Positions 7,594 through 13,152 of a stretch of 14,773 bases of DNA are shown here, piece after piece. The position numbers were made by a program, and so were the translations under genes. The DNA lies in the NCBI GenBank assembly GCA_022701965.1, contig JAKONL010000286.1, positions 1 through 14,773 on the forward strand. Direction: 5' to 3'. How positions within the stretch are numbered: position 1 is the stretch's first letter; the number at the start of each line of letters is the position of its first letter. The stretch is from Burkholderiaceae bacterium (GTDB lineage: Bacteria > Pseudomonadota > Gammaproteobacteria > Burkholderiales > Burkholderiaceae). The notes beneath the pieces were generated by a model. The model worked only from the letters and a program-made list of their open reading frames with translations. It searched no databases and was not told the origin of the DNA.

Positions 7594-10005
7594 TCACGGT
7601 CGATCCGTCGCCCGGGGTTCCAGACCGGGTGCGGGCCGCGCGACCCGGATCACCTGCGCGATCGCGTCCTTCGCCCCGTCCAGTCCCATCGACGCGAACA
7701 GCAGCGGCAGCAGCGCCTTGCGGATCGACGCCTCGGCATCCTGCGGATGGAGCGAATGCTCGGCCAGCGCCCGCCCGACGATGTCGTCGATGACCAAGGC
7801 GCGCTTCGCCCACTCGTGCGCATCCGCCGTGGCGAAGCCGTCCACGCCCAACATCCGCCGGCAGATGGCGAGGTACGCGCTCGCCGGCGCAGGGCCGTCG
7901 AGGGCGGCCGGCTGCCGGACCCGGTACACGCCCGGCGGCTCGCGCGCCTCCAGGCCGGTCGACGGCAGGTCGGCCTTTCGAAAGACCCCCCCGATGTCCG
8001 CCGGCTCCAGTTCCTTCAGGCTGCCGCGGTAGTCCACCAGCAGGCCGCAGCGCTTGCCGGCATGCAGCCGGTTCACCTGCCCGAGCGCCTGCATCAGCGT
8101 GCGCAGGGGAAGCGGCCGGTCGATGTAGAGGATGGCGTTGCGCGGCTCGTCCAGGCCGGTGAGCAGCCGGTCGACCACGATCAGCAGCTCGGGGGCGCCG
8201 TCGGAGCCGAAGTCCTCGAGCACCTTCGCCTCGCGGGCCCGGGCGTTCCTGCCGGCGTTCGCGTGCCACCAGGCCTGCACGTCGGGGATGGCGCTTTCGT
8301 CGATCCCGGTGTCGCCCTCGGGGCGGTCCGGCGCCGAGACGACGACCGCGCTGCGCACCAGCCCCGTGGCGTCGAGGCAGCGCTGGTAGCGGACCGCGTC
8401 GAGCTTGCTCGCCGTCGCCACCAGCCCCTTGAGCCCCGGCCCGAGCGCGCCGACGTGCGCGCGGAAATGGCGGGCGATGTCCCGGGCGATCGGCCCGATG
8501 CGGTCGCCGTCCGCGCCGTCGTCCGGCGGCGCGAGCAGGCGCTCCTCGTAGAACAGCGGCACCACGGCGCCGTCGTCGACCGCGCGATGCATCGTGTAGG
8601 CATGCACGAGCGGGCCGAACCCGTGGGCCGACGGTCCTTCCGGCTTCTCTACCGCCGCCGCCGCTGCCACCGCTGTGGTTGTCGGCATGCCGGTGAACGC
8701 GACGAAGGCCGCGCGCGGCAACACCGCGCGCAGGCGCGCGTGGATCGCGTCGTCGGGGCCGCGATGCCCGCCGTCCACCAGCACGACCACGTCGGCCGAG
8801 GGATTGCGGCACTCGGGCCGTTTCGTGGCGGCCGCGAGGCTGCGGAACGACGCGAAGACGAGGCGCTCGGTGCCCGCCCCGATGCGCAGCGCCAGTGCCC
8901 GCCCCGAGCCGGGCCGGGGCTTCCCACCGTACGCACCGGCCGCGTCGCCGTCCACGGCGCGGTGCGCCAGCCGGTCTTCGAGGTCGAGCCGGTCCGTGAC
9001 GACCAGAACGCGGCAGGCCTGCGTCGACGGATGCAGCAGCAGCGCCCGGGCCGCGAACATCATCGCCAGGCGCCGTCCCGAGCCGGCGGCGTGCCGCACC
9101 ACCCCGCCCTCGCGCGCGCCGTCCGGCCGGCGCTGCCGGATTCGCGCGAGCAGCGCGCGGACGCCGAAGAACTGCGCAGGGCGCGCCACCACCTTGCCGG
9201 CTTCGCGGTCGAACAGCACGAACAGGCGCAGGAACTCGAGCAGCCGTTCGGGCCGCAGCAGCGCGGTCGGAAGGCGGTCCTGCGCGCTTGGCATGTCATC
9301 GGACGCTTCCTCGCGCCAGCGCGCCCAGGACTCGAACGCGGTGCCGGTCGTGCCGTAGCGCGCGTCGCCGTTGCCGAGGGCCAGCAGCAGCTGCGCGCAG
9401 GCGAAGAGTCCTGGAATCCCGTCGTGGCGCTGGTCGCGCAGCTGCCGGCGGACGACCTCGTCGAGCCCCGGCCGGCCGTCCTGCCCGGCGTCCGGCCGCG
9501 GCGTCCCGATGACCACCAGCGGCAGGCCGTTGACGTAACCGACCACGTCCGCCGTCCGGTGGTGCGTGCCGTGCGCGGAGAGCACCTGCAGTTCCCCGGT
9601 CACGTCCCAGCGGTTGGCGTCGGGCCGCTCCCAGTCGACGAGCGCGACGGTCGGGCGGTGCGTCCTGCCGTCGGGCATGAATTCGGTGACGGTGACGCCG
9701 AGCGTGAGCAATCGATGGAGCCGCTCGTTGGCCGGCAGCAGGCCCTCGACGAGGTTGAGCGCCTGCACCTCGCGCACGATCTGGTCGATGCCGCCCGGAG
9801 ACAGCGGATGCGGTTGCCCGCGGTAGTCGAAGCGCCGCGTCTGCAGGACGTCGACGAGGCGGGGCCGGAGGATCGTTTCGCGGGTGCCGCCACGCAGCGC
9901 GAGGGCGTCCGCCGTGTCCAGGAAGCGCCAGCCCAGGTCGACCAGCAGGCGGAGCGCGTCGACGCGGTGGCTGTCGCTCGCACGATCGGGCGTTGCGTCG
10001 CTCAT
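7594..10005 (-). CDS. hsdR: Type I restriction R subunit homologue with degenerate nuclease and helicase motifs
   Basis: 803 aa from the ATG at 10005, which has GAGGT 5 nt upstream; an ATG at 10020 would add five residues and overlap hsdM. HsdR ancestry is clear: VNGLPLVVI (158-166), an RHAAGSG motor motif, FTGMP, LLTGLDEP, QVNR followed by K-x-C-G-LLVDY, and a C-terminal AEASIRKALLPLLF...GLDGAKDAIAQVI helix set. However, key residues are replaced. The nuclease E-x-K after VVI is Gly167-Thr-Pro169. Walker A is GSGRR (308-312) instead of GSGKS/T. DEAH is Asp411-Gly-Gly-His414. Motif VI starts with Gln643 where Arg is usual. It is ~200 aa shorter than common HsdR (about 1000 aa), mainly in the interior. 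The frame is intact, with ordinary local codon use. Expected role: ATP-driven translocation and cleavage; from these substitutions, probably neither. It is last in an S-M-R operon. Confidence 0.85.
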   Translation of the reverse strand: MSDATPDRASDSHRVDALRLLVDLGWRFLDTADALALRGGTRETILRPRLVDVLQTRRFDYRGQPHPLSPGGIDQIVREVQALNLVEGLLPANERLHRLLTLGVTVTEFMPDGRTHRPTVALVDWERPDANRWDVTGELQVLSAHGTHHRTADVVGYVNGLPLVVIGTPRPDAGQDGRPGLDEVVRRQLRDQRHDGIPGLFACAQLLLALGNGDARYGTTGTAFESWARWREEASDDMPSAQDRLPTALLRPERLLEFLRLFVLFDREAGKVVARPAQFFGVRALLARIRQRRPDGAREGGVVRHAAGSGRRLAMMFAARALLLHPSTQACRVLVVTDRLDLEDRLAHRAVDGDAAGAYGGKPRPGSGRALALRIGAGTERLVFASFRSLAAATKRPECRNPSADVVVLVDGGHRGPDDAIHARLRAVLPRAAFVAFTGMPTTTAVAAAAAVEKPEGPSAHGFGPLVHAYTMHRAVDDGAVVPLFYEERLLAPPDDGADGDRIGPIARDIARHFRAHVGALGPGLKGLVATASKLDAVRYQRCLDATGLVRSAVVVSAPDRPEGDTGIDESAIPDVQAWWHANAGRNARAREAKVLEDFGSDGAPELLIVVDRLLTGLDEPRNAILYIDRPLPLRTLMQALGQVNRLHAGKRCGLLVDYRGSLKELEPADIGGVFRKADLPSTGLEAREPPGVYRVRQPAALDGPAPASAYLAICRRMLGVDGFATADAHEWAKRALVIDDIVGRALAEHSLHPQDAEASIRKALLPLLFASMGLDGAKDAIAQVIRVARPAPGLEPRATDRP

Positions 10006-10012
10006 GCGGACC

Positions 10013-11500
10013 TCAGGCATCGCCCAGCGCCTTCAGGTACTCGGCCATCCGCTCGTCGAGCGCCGCCAGTTCCGCCTTCAGCGCCGAGCGTTCCTGCCGC
10101 ACCGCCGCCGGGTCGATCGACGGCGCCGCCGCTGCCTCGAAGGTGTCGACGTACCTCGGGATGTTCAGGTTGAAGTCGTGGCCCGCGATCTCTTCGATGC
10201 TCGCGAGGCATGCGAACCCCGCGACGCCCCGCCGCGCCTCGACCGCCGCGACGATCGCGTCCACGTCCGCGGCGCGCAGCAGGTTCCGGTTCTTGCCCGC
10301 CTGGCAGGCGCGGCTCGCGTCGACGAAGAGCACCTTGTCGTCGGTCCTGGTCCGGCGCAGCACCAGGATCGCCGCCGGGATGCCGGTGCCGTCGAACAGC
10401 TTCTCCGGCAGGCCGATCACCGCGTCCAGCAGGTTCTCCTCGACCAGCCGGCGCCGGATCGACGCCTCGGACGCGCCGCGGAAGAGCACGCCGTGCGGCA
10501 CCACCACCGCCATGCGCCCGGTGCGGGGTCTCATGGTCTCGACCATGTGCAGCACGAAGGCGTAATCGCCCCGGGTGCGCGGCGGCAGGCCGCGGCGGAA
10601 ACGCCGGTGCGGATCGCGGGCGGCGGCGTCGTGGCCCCACGCCGCGTTCGAGAACGGCGGATCCGCGACCACGATGTCGAACTGCCGGAGCCGGCCCTCG
10701 CCGTCGAGCAGCTTCGGCTGGCGCAGCGTGTCGCCCCATTCGACGCGGTGGTTGTCCTCGCCATGCAGGAACAGGTTCATCCTCGCCAGCGCCCAGGTGT
10801 GGCCGTCGATCTCATGGCCGTGGAGCGCGTAGTCGCGGCGGCCGGTCCGCGCACGGATTTGCTGCCCGCACGCGATCAGCAGCGAGCCCGCGCCGCAGGT
10901 CGGGTCGCAGATCTCGTCGCCGGCCTCGGGCGCCATCAGACGGGCCATGAGTCGCGCGACCTCGGGCGGCGTAGGGAACGCACCGCTCTTCCGGTCGCCG
11001 GTCGAGGCGGTGATCCCGATGAGGAGCTCGAAGGTGTCGCCGATCGCATCGAGGGTCGAGGCCGGCAGGGCGAATGCTTCGAGCAGCTGCCGCAGGCCAT
11101 CGTTCTTCCGCGCCTCGTCGCCGAGTCCGGGGGCATTGAAGCTGGCGTTGCGGAACAGGTCGCGCAGCTTCGCGGGGTTGGCCTCCTCGATCGCGTGCAG
11201 CGCCCGGTCGATGCGCTCGCCGTTGCCGGGCCGGTGGCGCTCGGCATGCAGTGCGCGGAAGTCGGTGTCGGGCGGCAGCACGAAGCGTTCGTTCCGCATC
11301 AGTTCGGCGACGAGTTCGGGATGGTCGCCGTGTTCGTTTCCATGGCGTTCGCGGCTGTCCTGCCAGGCATCGGAAATGGATTTCAGGAAGAACATCGCCA
11401 GGATGTGGTCCTGGCCGAGGCCCGGCATCGTCCGAAGGAGGTCGCAGGCGTTCCTGACGGCGGCGCCGGCGGTGTTCCGGTCGGGCGTCGGTTCGCTCAC
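10013..11500 (-). CDS. hsdM: Type I DNA methyltransferase subunit, N6-adenine type, DPPF variant
   Basis: 495 aa, normal length. It starts at GTG 11500, sharing the four bases GTGA with the hsdS stop (4-bp overlap). Domains run in family order: an N-terminal helical domain (about 1-150, LGQDHILAMFFLKSISDAW), then GAFPTPPEVARLM (usually FYTP). The AdoMet motif DPTCGAG (199-205) follows, with HGHEIDGHTWALARMNLFLHG after it. The catalytic motif IV is DPPF at 280-283 instead of the usual NPPF. Next come a conserved AVVVPHGVLFRGASE block and VIGLPEKLFDGTGIPAAILVL. The C-terminus ends in NLNIPRYVDTFE and a coiled coil that contacts HsdS. It should methylate adenine in the site chosen by HsdS. DPP[YF] is active in some other N6-adenine methyltransferases, so activity is plausible but untested; the NPPF motif is known to matter in EcoKI. 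Confidence 0.93.
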   Translation of the reverse strand: MSEPTPDRNTAGAAVRNACDLLRTMPGLGQDHILAMFFLKSISDAWQDSRERHGNEHGDHPELVAELMRNERFVLPPDTDFRALHAERHRPGNGERIDRALHAIEEANPAKLRDLFRNASFNAPGLGDEARKNDGLRQLLEAFALPASTLDAIGDTFELLIGITASTGDRKSGAFPTPPEVARLMARLMAPEAGDEICDPTCGAGSLLIACGQQIRARTGRRDYALHGHEIDGHTWALARMNLFLHGEDNHRVEWGDTLRQPKLLDGEGRLRQFDIVVADPPFSNAAWGHDAAARDPHRRFRRGLPPRTRGDYAFVLHMVETMRPRTGRMAVVVPHGVLFRGASEASIRRRLVEENLLDAVIGLPEKLFDGTGIPAAILVLRRTRTDDKVLFVDASRACQAGKNRNLLRAADVDAIVAAVEARRGVAGFACLASIEEIAGHDFNLNIPRYVDTFEAAAAPSIDPAAVRQERSALKAELAALDERMAEYLKALGDA

Positions 11501-12102
11501 GGGTCGACGGCGACGGCGACGGTGTCGGGCGTCAGGAGCCGATGCGCGAGCGCGTCCAGTTCGCGATCGCGCGACCGGACGAGCGCTTCGAGGCAGCGCC
11601 GCTCCTGCATCGCGGCATCGGCCAGCGCCACGAGGAGCCGCTGGCGTTCGAGCGAGAGTACGGCGATGGGCGTGTCCTCGAGCACGGCGCGGCGGATGCT
11701 CAGCTGGTCGGTGCCTTCGGCATGGCCCGCGAGATAGCGCCGGCTCGGGCCGCTGTTCAGGTGCCAGGCGAGATACGCGGGCAGGACCCGCGCCGCACCG
11801 GCCCTGAGTCGCAGCACGAAGAAGTGGGGCGCGCAGACCGTGCGGGGCGGTACGTCCGACAGGCAGACCGCGTAGTTGCGCCCGCCGCGCGCCGCGAACA
11901 GCACGTCCCCGTCGCGCAGCCAGTCGGGCGGCCTGGTGCCGGCGATCGACGTCCGTGTCAGCGCCGTCCAGCCCACCGTCCCGTCCGCGGCCACGTCGCG
12001 CATCTGCACGACCATCGCGTCACCGCCGTCGACGGCCGGCACGCTGCCGCGGAACGGATGTCCGGCGCGGATCTCCGCAAGATTCTTCAGGACCTCGAAC
12101 AT
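11497..12102 (-). CDS. hsdS: Half-size type I specificity subunit with one target recognition domain
   Basis: 201 aa, about half of a normal HsdS (about 400 aa). It has one target recognition domain (about 1-150, LAEIRAGHPFRG at the start, then DVLFAARGG, VLPAYLAWHLNS and TDQLSIRRAVLEDTPIAVLS). One conserved helix follows (about 155-195, ERQRLLVALADAAMQERRCLEALVRSRDRELDALAHRLL). Such half subunits are known to work as dimers reading a symmetrical bipartite site; that is expected here but not shown. The length looks natural, because the start lies directly beside the repeat-rich promoter and the stop overlaps the hsdM GTG. No ribosome-binding site is visible: the bases just upstream are the arm of an 8-bp inverted repeat. 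It is the first gene of an unusual S-M-R order. Confidence 0.85.
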   Translation of the reverse strand: MFEVLKNLAEIRAGHPFRGSVPAVDGGDAMVVQMRDVAADGTVGWTALTRTSIAGTRPPDWLRDGDVLFAARGGRNYAVCLSDVPPRTVCAPHFFVLRLRAGAARVLPAYLAWHLNSGPSRRYLAGHAEGTDQLSIRRAVLEDTPIAVLSLERQRLLVALADAAMQERRCLEALVRSRDRELDALAHRLLTPDTVAVAVDP

Positions 12103-12103
12103 T

Positions 12104-12126
12104 TCGCATCAATCGCAATGATGCGA
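12104..12126. repeat. Perfect inverted repeat abutting the hsdS start codon
   Basis: The arms TCGCATCA (12104-12111) and TGATGCGA (12119-12126) are perfectly complementary, with a 7-bp spacer. The repeat begins one base upstream of the hsdS ATG (12100-12102) and covers the position where a ribosome-binding site would lie. It could be an operator for a dimeric regulator or, in the hsdS transcript, a hairpin that hides the start. A near copy of its inner 21 bp (18 of 21 identical) occurs at 12176-12196. Confidence 0.8.
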
Positions 12127-12144
12127 GATTCTGTTCGATTCGGG

Positions 12145-12183
12145 ACCGATGAACCAATTAGCATCGAAAACCGATGCACCAAT
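12145..12183. repeat. Direct repeat ACCGATG-N-ACCAAT, 25-bp period, with nested inverted repeat
   Basis: ACCGATGaACCAAT at 12145-12158 recurs as ACCGATGcACCAAT at 12170-12183 (13 of 14 identical, 25 bp apart). Between and overlapping them lies the inverted repeat GCATCG-aaaac-CGATGC at 12161-12177. The spacing of about two and a half helical turns and the shared GATGC word suggest a tandem operator array. Confidence 0.75.
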
Positions 12184-12212
12184 CGAAATGATGCAAAAGA
12201 AGGGATCTGGGC

Positions 12213-12515
12213 ATGAAAGAACTCGAGGTCAACTGCGTGACGAAGACGAAGGGCGCGAGCGGTCGCGAGACCGTCACCCAGATCGGCAACCACACCCATC
12301 GCTGGACGCTCAGCCAGGAGATCGCGATCCAGCGCATCCAGGCGAAGGTCGAGGCCTACTACACGCTGGACCGGAAGACGAGACGGCGTTCCATCGTCGC
12401 CGTCGTGCGCGAACCCGGGCGCGCGCCGTATCTGTGCACGCACGTCGCCGGCATCTGGAACGACGACCTCCTGGCGCTGGGCGAATGCGGCGCGCAATGC
12501 GTGCTGGTCGCCTGA
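12213..12515 (+). CDS. Small DUF3892 domain protein divergent from hsdS
   Basis: 100 aa. The ATG at 12213 is preceded by AGAAGGGA with 7-nt spacing, a good ribosome-binding site. The domain fills the protein: an N-terminal strand (ELEVNCVTKTK), then ETVTQIGNHTHRWTLSQEIAIQRIQ (19-43) and AYYTLDRKTRRRSIVAVVR. The end is PYLCTHVAGIWNDDLLALGEC (72-92), the Y-L-x-T...D-x-L-L-x-L-x-x-C signature I associate with DUF3892. It has no membrane helix or DNA-binding fold that I recognise, so it is probably a small cytoplasmic protein. Function is unknown. It shares the repeat-rich promoter with the hsdSMR operon, so it may be co-regulated with it or be an accessory of it. It could equally be an unrelated neighbour. 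The end of the gene overlaps a short hairpin. Confidence 0.7.
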   Translation: MKELEVNCVTKTKGASGRETVTQIGNHTHRWTLSQEIAIQRIQAKVEAYYTLDRKTRRRSIVAVVREPGRAPYLCTHVAGIWNDDLLALGECGAQCVLVA

Positions 12516-12633
12516 AGAGGGGGCTCTTCGCCTGTAGCCCGATGGCCGATGCATCGGAATCCTTCGCGTGATGGTCCTACAGGGTTCGCGGGGGTCGGGC
12601 GTACGGTCGTGGCTTCCATCGAGAAAGTCCCGC
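12516..12633. other. Intergenic gap with a stop-codon hairpin and a 12-bp palindrome
   Basis: This 118-bp gap follows the DUF3892 gene. GAAGAG-gggg-CTCTTC (12514-12529) forms a 6-bp stem overlapping the stop codon. No T-run follows, so it is not a convincing intrinsic terminator. CCGATGCATCGG (12546-12557) is a perfect palindrome that repeats the GATGC word of the divergent promoter. A weak GAGAAAG lies ahead of the next start. No small gene could be supported here. Confidence 0.5.
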
Positions 12634-13152
12634 ATGTCCGCACAGCCCAATCCCCCCTACCAGCCGACCTACCAGTCACGACCCCAGACGGCAGCCAACG
12701 CGCCTGGACGAGCCCGCACCGCGTCCCCGGCCTCGACCGCCGCCGCGATCCTGTTCGACCTCCTCAATCCGATCGGCTTCGGCTTCTTCGTCGGCGCGCT
12801 GATCTTCGACGCCGTCTATGCGAGCAATGCCGACGTGATGTGGTTCAAGTCGGCGGCCTGGCTGATCTCCATCGGCCTCGTCGCATCGATCGTCCCGCGG
12901 CTCATCAACCTGGCGCGGGTCTGGGTACCCAGCGCGCGGGCGAGTTCCGGGCGCGACAAGGCCGCGTTCGTGCTGCACCTGCTGGGCATCGTCGCGGCCA
13001 TCGTCAACGCCTTCGTCCACAGCCGGGATGCGTACGGGGTGATGCCCGACGGGTTGTGGCTGTCGATCGCCACCGTCGTGCTGTTCGTCGCAGGCAACGT
13101 CCTGCTGACGCTGCAGCACTCGAGCGTCGACAACGGCCGGAGGCTCGCATGA
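12634..13152 (+). CDS. DUF2231 family inner-membrane protein
   Basis: 172 aa from the ATG at 12634; an upstream in-frame ATG at 12568 would add 22 unconvincing residues and has no better ribosome-binding site. The N-terminal ~35 residues are Pro/Gln/Tyr-rich and hydrophilic (NPPYQPTYQSRPQ). Four predicted membrane helices follow: about 38-61 (ILFDLLNPIGFGFFVGALIFD), 70-90 (WLISIGLVASIVPRLINLA), 109-127 (FVLHLLGIVAAIVNAFVHS) and 136-155 (GLWLSIATVVLFVAGNVLL). The layout, with Asp in helix 1 and His in helix 3, fits DUF2231, a family of possible haem- or redox-associated membrane proteins. Its TGA overlaps the next ATG (ATGA), so it is coupled to the sorbosone dehydrogenase-like lipoprotein. 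I recall the pairing from other proteobacteria, which suggests the two act together in the envelope. Confidence 0.8.
   Translation: MSAQPNPPYQPTYQSRPQTAANAPGRARTASPASTAAAILFDLLNPIGFGFFVGALIFDAVYASNADVMWFKSAAWLISIGLVASIVPRLINLARVWVPSARASSGRDKAAFVLHLLGIVAAIVNAFVHSRDAYGVMPDGLWLSIATVVLFVAGNVLLTLQHSSVDNGRRLA

Larger units (their letters stand above)
12103..12212. promoter_or_regulatory. Divergent hsdS / DUF3892 promoter region rich in GATGC/GCATC half-sites
   Basis: This 110-bp gap is visibly richer in A+T than its surroundings. Half-sites on the plus strand are GCATC 12106, GATGC 12120, GATGA 12148, GCATC 12161, GATGC 12173 and GATGC 12190. AATCGAA/TTCGATT also occurs inverted (12134-12140 and 12181-12187). 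The DUF3892 gene has a purine-rich AGAAGGGA ribosome-binding site ending at 12205, 7 nt before its ATG. For hsdS a weak promoter with -10 CAGAAT (complement of 12128-12133) is possible and would put the transcript start within the inverted repeat at 12104-12126. The repeats are seen directly; operator function is inferred and the bound protein is not identified. Confidence 0.6.

Noticed and set aside
7590..7596. Terminator between the convergent DUF4286 and hsdR genes
   Set aside because: The stops are separated by one base and no T-run-flanked stem was found across the junction.
7162..10173. 1003-codon open frame on the plus strand opposite hsdR
   Set aside because: Its translation is low-complexity and basic with no motif. 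The minus frame carries recognisable HsdR blocks throughout.
9884..11737. 617-codon plus-strand frame opposite hsdM
   Set aside because: Antisense shadow crossing the hsdR/hsdM and hsdM/hsdS junctions; no domain visible.
12104..12196. Possible short CRISPR array in the hsdS/DUF3892 gap
   Set aside because: Repeat units are short, partly inverted and not separated by uniform spacers, and there are no cas genes; an operator array fits better.
12514..12529. GAAGAG-gggg-CTCTTC hairpin as an intrinsic terminator
   Set aside because: It is followed by GCCTGTAG and not by a T-run, so termination is not supported.
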